The notes beneath the pieces were generated by a model. It made no database searches. It worked only from the letters and a program-made list of their open reading frames with translations, and was not told where the DNA came from. A DNA stretch of 17,928 nucleotides from an uncultured Prevotella sp. (GTDB taxonomy: Bacteria; Bacteroidota; Bacteroidia; Bacteroidales; Bacteroidaceae). The position numbers and the translations under genes were made by a program. The stretch spans positions 1 to 17,928 of the forward strand of contig CAAGGA010000147.1 of the NCBI GenBank assembly GCA_900769275.1, written 5' to 3'. The first letter of the stretch is position 1. Each line of letters opens with the position of its first letter. This document shows, one piece after another, positions 1 to 7,863 of the stretch.

Positions 1-11
1 TCATATTCCAT
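1..11 (-). CDS. Possible first codons of a leftward gene running off the left edge
   Basis: An ATG on the minus strand at 11-9 is followed by GAA and TAT and then the window ends. It lies about 30 bases downstream of a good Bacteroidota-type promoter (41-72), which is the only reason to suspect a gene. Three codons are visible, so no product can be named. Confidence 0.3.
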
Positions 12-40
12 TGTCTTGGCTCCAGTCTTTAATTTTTCAG

Positions 41-72
41 CAAAAATACAAAGTTTTCCGCTAACTGCCAAA
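41..72 (-). promoter_or_regulatory. Bacteroidota-type promoter, leftward
   Basis: Read on the minus strand, TTTG (72-69) is followed by 20 bases and then TATTTTTG (48-41), which fits the Bacteroidota housekeeping pattern TTTG / TAnnTTTG. The spacing is the same as in the rightward promoter at 518-549. It would drive the gene that may start at 11. Confidence 0.55.
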
Positions 73-200
73 TTTCACAAATGGGAATTAATATTTTTTC
101 TACTTTCCCTGCGTATTCAGCTATCAAGAGCAATTATCTTTACTTTTTTTTCCTGTAAAAACATTCCCTTGCATTGAGAACCATATAGGACAAAAACGAT

Positions 201-266
201 AGCATAGATATTGCAGTGCAATAGCGTAGATATTACCGTGCAAAAGCGTTGATATTACCGAGTAAA
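201..266. repeat. Three tandem 22-bp repeats
   Basis: Units at 201-222, 223-244 and 245-266 share the pattern AGCGTAGATATTACCGTGCA with a few substitutions. The first unit is the most divergent. The third unit forms most of the left arm of the palindrome at 242-300, so tandem array and hairpin are one structure. Confidence 0.85.
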
Positions 267-300
267 AGCTTAGCTTTTGCAAGGTAATATCAACGCTTTT
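242..300. repeat. Near-perfect 29-bp inverted repeat (large hairpin)
   Basis: Arms 242-270 and 272-300 are reverse complements with three mismatches. The outer 18 bases (AAAAGCGTTGATATTACC and its complement) are perfect and the inner AAAAGCT / AGCTTTT pair closes around one base. The right arm ends in a run of five T (297-301), so a rightward transcript could end here. It could equally be a dispersed REP-like palindrome; no flanking gene within the window needs a terminator at this point. Confidence 0.8.
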
Positions 301-301
301 T

Positions 302-517
302 GTATTGTATTGATTTTAAGCATGTTACAGAAGTAAACTGAAAAGCTGAGGATAGGACAAAATAACCATTGGCACTTAACTTGGGGAAACGATGAGGCTT
401 GCGCTGATTACCTCACACAGCGACCCTCCCTGCGAACATCCATGACCTGTATGACATTTTCACTACCCCGGACTTAGGATAAAAATACGGAGAAAAAACG
501 CTTTCTCATACATATCT
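302..517. other. Intergenic, no supported gene
   Basis: No reading frame of useful length lies here. The stretch 340-475 is richer in G and C than its AT-rich surroundings and holds a short open frame (392-442, 17 codons), but nothing resembles a known protein or a riboswitch class I recognise. Confidence 0.5.
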
Positions 518-549
518 TTTGGGAATAAAGAAAAAAGTTTGTACTTTTG
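518..549 (+). promoter_or_regulatory. Bacteroidota-type promoter for the radical SAM gene
   Basis: TTTG at 518-521, a 20-base spacer, then TACTTTTG at 542-549 matches TTTG / TAnnTTTG. Transcription would begin near 555, so a CDS start at 539 is impossible in practice and the real start must be the ATG at 563 or 575. The leader is then very short. Confidence 0.7.
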
Positions 550-574
550 CAAAGCGTTAGAAATGGCTATAAAG

Positions 575-1354
575 ATGAGCACGATAATATATCCTTCACC
601 CATTTTCGGTCCTATTCACAGTCGGCGTCTCGGTCTGTCTCTTGGCATAAATCTCCAACCGAGAGACGGAAAGGTATGTAATTTTGACTGTATCTACTGT
701 GAATGTGGCTTCAACAGGGATTTTCCGCCTAAGTCTCTGCGTCCCTCACGCGAAGAGGTTGCCGCTGCCTTGGAACAAAGACTGAACGAGATGAAGGCTC
801 AAGGTACGACTCCTGACGTGCTTACCTTTTCCGGAAACGGCGAGGCTACCACCCATCCACAGTTTCCGGAAATAATCAATGATACGATAAGGATTCGAGA
901 CTCATATTTCCCCAATGCCCGTATATCCGTGCTCAGCAATGCTACGATGACTGGACGGGAGGAGGTAAGAAAGGCTCTGATGCTTGTCGATAACAACATC
1001 CTGAAACTTGACACTGTCAATGCCGACTATATCTCTTTCGTCAACCGCCCCGCCAATCCCTCCTACGACGTGCGGAACATCATCGAGAACCTAAAGGCTT
1101 TTCACGGACATTGCATCGTGCAGACGATGTTCATGCGAGGGGAAACGGAAGGGCACTCCGTAGATAACACCACCAGGGAATACGTCATTCCTTGGCTTGA
1201 GGCTCTGAAAGAGATACGACCTGAGAAGGTCATGATTTACACCATTGACCGGGAGACTCCTGCACGGGGACTGGAAAAGGCTCCGCGCGATATTCTCAAC
1301 AGAATAAAAGAAATGGTGGAAGAGACAGGCATCACGTGCACCGCAAGTTATTGA
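575..1354 (+). CDS. Radical SAM protein (COG0731-like Fe-S oxidoreductase)
   Basis: A 259-residue protein with the radical SAM cluster motif CxxxCxxC at Cys35, Cys39 and Cys42 (sequence CNFDCIYC), which binds the [4Fe-4S] cluster that cleaves S-adenosylmethionine. The following TFSGNGEATTHP segment is the glycine-rich SAM-binding strand typical of the superfamily. The N-terminus (PSPIFGPIHSRRLGLSLGIN) is characteristic of a widespread, uncharacterised COG0731 family, related to but shorter than tRNA wybutosine enzymes. No SPASM-type extra cysteine cluster is evident. Substrate unknown. I chose ATG 575 because the protein family begins just before the TIIYPSPIFGP segment; ATG 563 is possible, and anything upstream falls in the promoter. 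Cytosolic. Its neighbours give no functional hint. Confidence 0.88.
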   Translation: MSTIIYPSPIFGPIHSRRLGLSLGINLQPRDGKVCNFDCIYCECGFNRDFPPKSLRPSREEVAAALEQRLNEMKAQGTTPDVLTFSGNGEATTHPQFPEIINDTIRIRDSYFPNARISVLSNATMTGREEVRKALMLVDNNILKLDTVNADYISFVNRPANPSYDVRNIIENLKAFHGHCIVQTMFMRGETEGHSVDNTTREYVIPWLEALKEIRPEKVMIYTIDRETPARGLEKAPRDILNRIKEMVEETGITCTASY

Positions 1355-1364
1355 CGGTTATCCT

Positions 1365-1399
1365 GGTTGTAGGTTCTCGGTCGTTGGTTTCGGGTTGTC
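1365..1399 (+). repeat. Heptamer array, five GGTTnnn units
   Basis: Five consecutive 7-base units beginning GGTT or GGTC (GGTTGTA, GGTTCTC, GGTCGTT, GGTTTCG, GGTTGTC) lie right after the radical SAM stop codon. They match the left arm of the heptamer element at 9435-9551, but here no matching right arm exists. It looks like a half element abutting the octamer element that follows. Confidence 0.65.
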
Positions 1400-1401
1400 T
1401 T

Positions 1402-1488
1402 GTTGTTTGGTTGATAGTATTCGACTCATTTGCGGCACAGACAACTAAACAACTAAACAACTAAACAACAAAACAACAAAACAACTGA
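1402..1488 (+). repeat. Octamer inverted-repeat element A, upstream of GH105
   Basis: Left arm GTTGTTTGGTTG (1402-1413) can pair with CAACTAAACAAC (1442-1453), with one G-T pair. The right arm is six 8-base units (three ACAACTAA, two ACAACAAA, one ACAACTGA) at 1441-1488. The core, 1410-1440, starts GTTGATAGTATTCGACTC and ends GCGGCACAG. It recurs in reverse orientation at 7735-7765 (27/31 identical) and partly at 2646-2670. The right arm ends 23 bases before the GH105 start codon. Confidence 0.85.
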
Positions 1489-1511
1489 TTCACAAACTAC
1501 TAACTATAATC

Positions 1512-2621
1512 ATGAAAAGAAACTTATTCCTCTTTATCAGCATTATTTTCTCTGCCTCGATTTACGGACAGACGAAAAGTGAAGTGCTGGAAGTGGCTCA
1601 CAGAGCCAACGATTATTTCATGGCTAAATGGAGCGACCCTACCGTTCCGACAAACTTCAAGGTGGTACGCCCGAGCAATCTCTGGACCCGTTCCGTGTAT
1701 TACGAAGGTCTGCTTGCCCTTTACGAGCAAGACCCGCAGCAACGTTTCCTTGACTACATCGACAGGTGGGCTACCTTCCACAAATGGGGACCGTACAAAG
1801 GCGATATGAAAACCTTTGATGCGGACTATCAATGCTGCGCACAGATTTACTGCACACGCTACTTCATGGAGGGCGGTGAGGAGAAATACAGGACTATGCA
1901 GCAGAACTTCGACAACCAGATAGCATCGGGCAACAACCGCCGCTGGACGTGGATTGACGCCATACAGATGGCTATGCCTGCATACGCCATGATGACGCGC
2001 ATCACGGAAGACAGGAAATATATCGACTATGCGATGCGTTCATATATCTGGACACGTGACACCTGCGGTGGTCGCCTCTTCAACGTGGAGGAGGGTCTGT
2101 GGTGGAGAGATGCCAATTTCGTAGCCCCCTACAAGGAGTCTGACGGACAGAACTGCTATTGGAGCCGCGGCAACGGATGGGTGTTCACAGCTCTCTGCCG
2201 CGTGATGAACCAGTTGTCCGCCAAGGATATTTACTACAAGCAACTGAAAAACGACTATCTGCTGATGGCGCAGGCACTGCTGAAGGTGCAGCGCGAGGAC
2301 GGATTCTGGAACGCAAGCCTTACCTCGCAGGACTTTGCCGGTCCAGAACTCTCCGGCACAGCACAGTTCCTTTACGGTCTCTGCTGGGGCGTGAACAAGG
2401 GTTACCTGAAGAAAAAAGAGGTCATGCCTGCCATTCAAAAGGCATGGAAGGCTGTCGCCTCTTCTGTCCATAAGGACGGCTTCGTGGGTTACGTGCAGGG
2501 TTCGGGCGACCGTCCCGCTTCCAGTCAGCCTGTAGGCTACAACCGTGAGCCTGACTTTGACGACTACGGACTGGGCTGCCTCCTGCTCGGTGCAAGTGAA
2601 TATTGTAAACTTTTGAAATAG
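1512..2621 (+). CDS. GH105 unsaturated rhamnogalacturonyl hydrolase, secreted (GH88/GH105 superfamily)
   Basis: A 369-residue enzyme with an N-terminal signal peptide (basic MKRN, then a hydrophobic stretch to about residue 19, likely cut before Gln20), so probably periplasmic. The rest is the six-hairpin alpha/alpha barrel of GH105. The motif WTWIDAIQMAMP carries Asp149, matching the catalytic Asp143 of Bacillus subtilis YteR in context and position. WSRGNGW further on is the conserved active-site segment. Family enzymes hydrate the double bond that a pectin lyase leaves on the terminal galacturonate and so release it from rhamnogalacturonan oligosaccharides. Length is normal. No promoter was found directly upstream; the gap holds repeat element A. 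Transcription may read through from 518 or start inside the element. Confidence 0.88.
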   Translation: MKRNLFLFISIIFSASIYGQTKSEVLEVAHRANDYFMAKWSDPTVPTNFKVVRPSNLWTRSVYYEGLLALYEQDPQQRFLDYIDRWATFHKWGPYKGDMKTFDADYQCCAQIYCTRYFMEGGEEKYRTMQQNFDNQIASGNNRRWTWIDAIQMAMPAYAMMTRITEDRKYIDYAMRSYIWTRDTCGGRLFNVEEGLWWRDANFVAPYKESDGQNCYWSRGNGWVFTALCRVMNQLSAKDIYYKQLKNDYLLMAQALLKVQREDGFWNASLTSQDFAGPELSGTAQFLYGLCWGVNKGYLKKKEVMPAIQKAWKAVASSVHKDGFVGYVQGSGDRPASSQPVGYNREPDFDDYGLGCLLLGASEYCKLLK

Positions 2622-2706
2622 GTTGTTTAGTTGTTTGGTTGTTTGGTTGATAGCATTCGACTCCATTTCCAAGCCAAACAACCAAACAACCAAACAACCA
2701 AACAAC
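2622..2706 (+). repeat. Octamer inverted-repeat element B, between GH105 and GH2
   Basis: The left arm (2622-2649) begins at the base after the GH105 stop codon and is built of GTTGTTTG units. It is the reverse complement of 2679-2706 at 27 of 28 positions, making the cleanest hairpin of the family. The core (2646-2670, GTTGATAGCATTCGACTCC then ATTTCC) matches the first two thirds of the core in element A. The right arm ends 32 bases before the GH2 ATG. In a transcript this would fold into a very stable stem between the two coding regions. Confidence 0.9.
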
Positions 2707-2738
2707 AAGAAAACCCACACTTCTGTATCTGAAAAAAC

Positions 2739-5159
2739 ATGAAAAAAATATATGCTATCATAGCGACGACACTCGCAACGTTCCTCTTCTCGACGGCTAT
2801 ACAGGCACAGCCGGGAAGGAAAGTGGTCAATATAAACCGTGGATGGCTCTTCCACAATGGAGAATCATCACCATCTATTACTTTAGAAAAAGCCAAGGCG
2901 GAAGGATGGAAAGAGGTAAACCTGCCACACGACTTCCAGATAGAGCAACCATGGGTGGCACCCGATGCAAGTGAAAAGGCTGACAACAGAGATGCCGGAG
3001 CAAACATCAAGAGCCGCCTGTCTGCCCGCGGATTCAAGGAAATGGGCTCCGGCTGGTATGTGAAATCTTTCACTCCATCCATTGAAGACAAAGGAAAACG
3101 GATACTCATCGATTTTGAGGGCATCATATACCTCGGTGACGTCTATCTGAACGGAAAGAAGATAGGCGGCACGGACTATGGTTATGTAGGCTTTGACATC
3201 GACATCACCAAGGATTTACGTTACGGAGAAGAGAACGTCATTGCCGTATATTCCAATACTGCCGACCCGAAGAACTCACGATGGTACACGGGCGGCGGAC
3301 TGTTCCGTGACGTGAATATCGTCTATACCGACAACGAACTTTATTTCAACCGTCACCCTCTCTATATCACTACCCGTGAGAACCGGTACGTTGATATGTC
3401 TGTAGATGTACAATGCAAGACCCGACAGACCGACATCACCTTTCAGGTAACAATCACGGCTCCTGACGGAACGGTGGTCAGTGACAGGAAACATGAAATG
3501 AAGCGCAACCGCAGTTACAAGTTCGGACAGGAATTTTCCTTGCCAACCATAGAGATTAACGATGCACAGCTGTGGGATTGCGAACATCCCTCACTCTATT
3601 CCGCCACAGTCCGCCTGCTCCGCAAGGACGGAAGCGTGAGCGATGAGGTGACGAAACGTTTCGGAATCCGTGAGATAGCCTTGATACCGGGAAAAGGTCT
3701 TTGGCTCAACGGAAAGAAAGTACTGCTGAAAGGCTATGCAAACCACCACTCTCTCGGTGCTCTCGGAGCAGCGGTCTACCCCCGTGCCATGGAGAAGCGC
3801 ATCAAGCTGATGAAAGACTACGGCATGAATCACATCCGTACGTCGCATAACCCCTACTCCGAGTCTTTCCTTGACCTATGCGACGAGAACGGCATCCTCG
3901 TCGTCGATGAGCTATATGACAAATGGAATGACCAGTACGTGGGTGGCGGACGCAGTCATTTCACCGATTTATGGATAGGACACGTGGCTGAGTTCATAAA
4001 GCGTGACCGCAACCATCCCTGCATCGTACTATGGTCTATGGGCAACGAACTTCAGTCATATAATGACACTCCTTTCAACGATTGGGGCGTGACGCAGTAC
4101 AAACTGATGAAGACCCTTATCCAAAGGTATGACAGCACCCGCAAGGTGACCGTTGCCATGCACCCCCGTTACCGCAACTGGGAGACTGACTCCCTGCCTT
4201 GTGACCTTGCGAAAGTAACGGACATTCAGGCATATAACTACCGTTACATGTACTTCCCCGGCGACGGAAAGCGTTTCCCATGGATGAATTTCTACCAGAG
4301 TGAGGCTTCCACAGCCGCCATGGGAGAGAACTTCTTCGCCATGGATCTCGACAAGGTCATCGGACTCGCCTACTGGGGAGCCATTGACTACCTCGGCGAG
4401 AGTCAGGGCTGGCCTGCAAAAGGCTGGGCGCAGGGTGTCTTCGACATTGCCCTTGAACCCAAGCCCAAGGCTTACTATATGCGCTCATTCTTCAAACCGG
4501 AAGAGCCCCTCGTGCACATCGCCGTAACCGAGTCAAAGGGCAACGTGATGTGGAACGGAATACAGACCGGCAATGACGGACAAAGCGACCACTGGAACCG
4601 CACGCCAGGTACGAAACTTTCGCTCACCACATACACCAATGCCGATGAGGTAGAGCTGTTGGTAAACGGCAAGAGTTACGGCACAAAAAAGAACGACAAG
4701 GCAAACGCCAAGATGCGCAACCAGATACGCTGGGAGAACATCATCTATCAGGACGGCTGCTGCGAGGCTGTCGCACGCACTGACGGCAAGATTGTGGCAC
4801 GCCACAAAATAGAGACTACAGGCAAGGCCGTGGCGTTCAAGGTCATTGCTGACAACGATGAATGGAAAGCTGACGGCATGGACCTGCAGCACATCCGCGT
4901 GATAGCCGTGGATAAAAAAGGCAGACGCGTGAGCAATGCCGTGGCAGACGTTACCGTCAAGGTGCAGGGCGATGCCGCCATCGCTGCCATGAGCAACGGA
5001 AACATCAACTCTGACGAACTCTGCATCACCGACCGCCAGCAGCTCTTCAATGGTTCCTGCCTCGCTATTCTCCGTTCCGGAACGACGCCATCGCCTGTGA
5101 CCGTGACGGTCTCCGCTCCCGGAATCAAGACCGCAAAGGTAAAACTTGCCACACGATAA
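2739..5159 (+). CDS. GH2 beta-galactosidase-type glycoside hydrolase with DUF4982, secreted
   Basis: An 806-residue enzyme with a clear signal peptide (MKKIYAIIATTLATFLFSTA, cut near QAQ at about residue 24). Domain order: jelly-roll sugar-binding domain (about 30-190), immunoglobulin-like domain (about 200-310), TIM barrel (about 315-590), then DUF4982 and a final beta-sandwich (about 600-806) usual in Bacteroidota GH2 enzymes. The acid/base is Glu437 in WSMGNELQS; the likely nucleophile is Glu522 in FYQSEAST. NHHSLGALGAAV, which precedes the barrel, is typical of this subgroup. GH2 also includes glucuronidases and mannosidases, but this architecture most often means beta-galactosidase, which would suit galactan side chains of rhamnogalacturonan next to GH105. 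Exact substrate is inference. Confidence 0.88.
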   Translation: MKKIYAIIATTLATFLFSTAIQAQPGRKVVNINRGWLFHNGESSPSITLEKAKAEGWKEVNLPHDFQIEQPWVAPDASEKADNRDAGANIKSRLSARGFKEMGSGWYVKSFTPSIEDKGKRILIDFEGIIYLGDVYLNGKKIGGTDYGYVGFDIDITKDLRYGEENVIAVYSNTADPKNSRWYTGGGLFRDVNIVYTDNELYFNRHPLYITTRENRYVDMSVDVQCKTRQTDITFQVTITAPDGTVVSDRKHEMKRNRSYKFGQEFSLPTIEINDAQLWDCEHPSLYSATVRLLRKDGSVSDEVTKRFGIREIALIPGKGLWLNGKKVLLKGYANHHSLGALGAAVYPRAMEKRIKLMKDYGMNHIRTSHNPYSESFLDLCDENGILVVDELYDKWNDQYVGGGRSHFTDLWIGHVAEFIKRDRNHPCIVLWSMGNELQSYNDTPFNDWGVTQYKLMKTLIQRYDSTRKVTVAMHPRYRNWETDSLPCDLAKVTDIQAYNYRYMYFPGDGKRFPWMNFYQSEASTAAMGENFFAMDLDKVIGLAYWGAIDYLGESQGWPAKGWAQGVFDIALEPKPKAYYMRSFFKPEEPLVHIAVTESKGNVMWNGIQTGNDGQSDHWNRTPGTKLSLTTYTNADEVELLVNGKSYGTKKNDKANAKMRNQIRWENIIYQDGCCEAVARTDGKIVARHKIETTGKAVAFKVIADNDEWKADGMDLQHIRVIAVDKKGRRVSNAVADVTVKVQGDAAIAAMSNGNINSDELCITDRQQLFNGSCLAILRSGTTPSPVTVTVSAPGIKTAKVKLATR

Positions 5160-5163
5160 GATT

Positions 5164-5191
5164 AGTGTCCCGCACATAAATGCGGGACACT
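5164..5191 (+). terminator. 11-bp hairpin after GH2
   Basis: AGTGTCCCGCA (5164-5174) and TGCGGGACACT (5181-5191) are perfect reverse complements around a 6-base loop, five bases after the GH2 stop. There is no T run after it, so it is not a textbook intrinsic terminator. It may stop transcription or stabilise the 3' end. It ends 21 bases before the murF-alr ATG. Confidence 0.6.
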
Positions 5192-5212
5192 GATGTATGA
5201 ACACTCCATATT

Positions 5213-7684
5213 ATGAACTACAACATCGAGAAAATCACCACGCTCATTGGAGCGCGACGCTATGGTAGCACGGACAGCACCATTGCTTTCCTGCTCACAG
5301 ACAGCCGTTCGCTGTCTTTTCCGGAAGAGACCTTGTTCTTCGCCCTCCGTTCAGAGCGTAATGACGGGCATCAATATATCGGTGAACTCTACAAACGGGG
5401 AGTCAGGAACTTCGTCGTGGAGAGAGTGCCTGAAAGGAGCGAATGCCCCGAAGCCAATCTCCTCGTTGTACCATCTACGCTTGCCGCCCTGCAAAGACTT
5501 GCCGAACGGCATCGTGACGAATTTGACATCCCCGTCGTCGGCATCACCGGAAGCAACGGCAAGACGGTCGTCAAGGAATGGCTCTACCAGATTCTCATGC
5601 CCTCAATGCACGTCACACGCTCGCCTCGCTCCTATAACTCACAGATAGGAGTGCCGCTATCCATCTGGAAGCTGCACGAAGGCAGCGCAATAGGACTATT
5701 CGAAGCTGGCATAAGCAAGACGGAAGAGATGCAGCGGCTTGCCGACATCATCCAGCCCTCAATAGGAGTCTTCACTTCTCTCGGACAGGCTCATCAGGAG
5801 AACTTCCATTCCCTCGAAGAGAAATGCAGGGAGAAGTTCCTGCTTTTCAACCACTGTCACACTCTCGTCTATCCTCTCGACAACGACATGGTCTTCCGTG
5901 TCCTGCGCAAGAGCGAGTTCAAGGGAGAGAAACTCGGATGGTCCATGACCGATGCCTCGGCTCCATTCTATGTCAGCAAGATAGAAAAAGGCGGAGACTT
6001 CACTTACATACATTATATATATAAGGGGGTTACAGAGGGCGGATACCGCATCCCGTACATCAGCGAAGCCTCTGTCGAGAACTCTATCACCTGCGCCACC
6101 CTCGCACTATATCTCGGCATTACGCCTGAACAGCTCGCCTCCCGTATGGCAATGCTTGAACCCGTGGCAATGCGTCTCGAAGTAAAAGAAGGCAGGAATG
6201 GCTGCACGCTTATCAACGACTCCTACAATTCCGACCTTGCCTCGCTCGACATCGCCCTCGACTTCATGCACCGCCGTCCTGACCGTAAAGGCAGAAAACG
6301 CACTCTTATCCTCAGCGACATACAGCAGAGCGGCATTGACGACAGGACTCTCTATCACAACGTGTCGGAGCTCGCCATATCAAGAGGCGTGGAAAAATTC
6401 ATAGGCATAGGTCCGTCACTGGCAGAATGCGCCGACATGATAGAGGTAGCAGAGAAACACTTCGTTGAAGACACCGAGACTTTTCTGCAAAGCCCGGTGT
6501 TCAGAAACCTGCATGACGAGGTAATCCTGATAAAGGGCGCACGCTGTTTCGGCTTCGACCGCATCACGGACAGCCTCGTGGAGAAAGTACATGAGACGAT
6601 ACTGGAGATTAATCTCAACGCTATCGTGGAGAACCTCAATTACTACCGCTCGCTGATGCGCCCGAACACAAAGTTGGTCTGCATGATAAAGGCCGACGGA
6701 TACGGTGCCGGTGCCATAGAGATAGCCAAGACGTTACAGGAGCACTGCGTGGATTACCTTGCCGTCGCCGTGGCAGATGAAGGCGTGGCACTGCGGAAAG
6801 CCGGCATCACGGCAAACATCATGGTCATGAATCCGGAAATGACCTCATTCAAGACCATGTTCGACTATGACCTTGAACCTGAGGTATATTCATTCCGCCT
6901 GCTTGATGCCCTGCGCCATGCAGCACGCAAGGAGGGCATAACAGGATGGCCCATACACATAAAACTCGACACCGGAATGCACCGCCTCGGATTTCATCCC
7001 ATAGATGACATACCGCAACTGGTGGATTATCTCAGGCAACAGAATGCACTTATGCCACGTTCCGTATTCTCGCACTTCGTGGGTTCGGACAGCGATGGCT
7101 TCGATACTTTCTCCGCAAGCCAGTATTCCCTGTACCTGGAAGGGGCTGACACGCTGCAGGAAGCCTTCCGCCACCACATCCTGCGACATATCTGCAACTC
7201 AGCAGGTATAGAGCATTTCCCCGAGAGACAGATGGACATGTGCCGTCTCGGACTGGGACTCTACGGCATCAATCCCCGTGACAACCGGATAATACACAAC
7301 GTCAGCACCCTGAAGACCACAATACTGCAGATACACAACATCGCTGCCGGAGAGTCCATCGGTTACAGCCGACGCACCATTCTCGACCGTGACAGCACTA
7401 TAGCCACCGTTCCCATAGGCTATGCCGACGGACTCAACCGTCATCTCGGCAACCGACACTGCTATTGTCTCGTCAAGGGAATGAGGGCGGAATACGTGGG
7501 CAATATCTGCATGGATGCCTGCATGATAGATGTAACCGGCATTCCGTGCAAGGAAGGTGACACGGTGGAGATATTCGGTGACAACCTCCCCGTCACGGTA
7601 CTGTCCGACACTCTCGACACTATACCCTACGAAGTGCTTACAGGAATCAGCAACAGGGTGAAAAGGGTATATTTCCAGGATTAA
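5213..7684 (+). CDS. murF-alr: Bifunctional MurF ligase / alanine racemase
   Basis: An 823-residue two-enzyme fusion in the usual Bacteroidota arrangement. Residues 1 to about 455 are MurF, which adds D-Ala-D-Ala to UDP-MurNAc-tripeptide using ATP: the P-loop is GITGSNGKT at 110-118 (Lys117), and the ligase segment LINDSYNSD is present. Residues from about 460 to 823 are a fold-type III PLP alanine racemase: Lys493 in MIKADGYGAG should bind PLP, and Tyr718 in SIGYSRRT is the second catalytic base. The fusion couples making D-Ala with the step that uses D-Ala-D-Ala. Cytosolic, probably essential. Both active sites look intact and the length is normal. It sits between sugar-utilisation genes with no functional link. 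Confidence 0.96.
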   Translation: MNYNIEKITTLIGARRYGSTDSTIAFLLTDSRSLSFPEETLFFALRSERNDGHQYIGELYKRGVRNFVVERVPERSECPEANLLVVPSTLAALQRLAERHRDEFDIPVVGITGSNGKTVVKEWLYQILMPSMHVTRSPRSYNSQIGVPLSIWKLHEGSAIGLFEAGISKTEEMQRLADIIQPSIGVFTSLGQAHQENFHSLEEKCREKFLLFNHCHTLVYPLDNDMVFRVLRKSEFKGEKLGWSMTDASAPFYVSKIEKGGDFTYIHYIYKGVTEGGYRIPYISEASVENSITCATLALYLGITPEQLASRMAMLEPVAMRLEVKEGRNGCTLINDSYNSDLASLDIALDFMHRRPDRKGRKRTLILSDIQQSGIDDRTLYHNVSELAISRGVEKFIGIGPSLAECADMIEVAEKHFVEDTETFLQSPVFRNLHDEVILIKGARCFGFDRITDSLVEKVHETILEINLNAIVENLNYYRSLMRPNTKLVCMIKADGYGAGAIEIAKTLQEHCVDYLAVAVADEGVALRKAGITANIMVMNPEMTSFKTMFDYDLEPEVYSFRLLDALRHAARKEGITGWPIHIKLDTGMHRLGFHPIDDIPQLVDYLRQQNALMPRSVFSHFVGSDSDGFDTFSASQYSLYLEGADTLQEAFRHHILRHICNSAGIEHFPERQMDMCRLGLGLYGINPRDNRIIHNVSTLKTTILQIHNIAAGESIGYSRRTILDRDSTIATVPIGYADGLNRHLGNRHCYCLVKGMRAEYVGNICMDACMIDVTGIPCKEGDTVEIFGDNLPVTVLSDTLDTIPYEVLTGISNRVKRVYFQD

Positions 7685-7689
7685 ATGCT

Positions 7690-7863
7690 GTTGTTTGGCG
7701 GTTTAGTTGTTTGGTGGTTTAGTTGTTTGGTTGGCTGTGCCGCAAATGGAGCTAATACTATCAACGAAACAACATAACCACCAAACAACCAACAAAACAA
7801 CCAGACAACTAAACAACTAAACAACAAAACAACAAAACAACAAAACCACCAAACCACCAAACC
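7690..7863 (+). repeat. Octamer inverted-repeat element C, upstream of the first MFS gene
   Basis: The largest copy. The left arm (7690-7734) alternates TTGTTTGG with CGGTTTAG or TGGTTTAG. The right arm is twelve consecutive 8-base units from 7767 to 7862 (AAACAACA, TAACCACC, three AACAAAAC in a row, two final CACCAAAC) and ends one base before the ATG at 7864. The core 7735-7765 is the reverse complement of the element A core at 27 of 31 positions. The right arm has about twice as many units as the left, a sign of unequal expansion. Confidence 0.9.

Noticed and set aside
392..442. 17-codon open frame starting at ATG 392 in a locally GC-richer patch, considered as a leader peptide or gene remnant
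   Set aside because: Too short, no recognisable residues, no promoter close upstream, and no attenuator-like hairpin tied to it.
1396..1488. CRISPR array (regularly spaced repeats)
   Set aside because: Units are 8 bases and contiguous, with no spacers; both arms are inverted copies of each other. Not a CRISPR layout.
1365..1488. Riboswitch in front of GH105
   Set aside because: The sequence is built of simple heptamers and octamers and shows none of the conserved cores I know; the hairpin is explained by the repeats.
2040..2855. 271-codon minus-strand open frame across the GH105 end and the repeat element
   Set aside because: It is antisense to GH105, runs through repeat DNA and encodes low-complexity residues without any family features.
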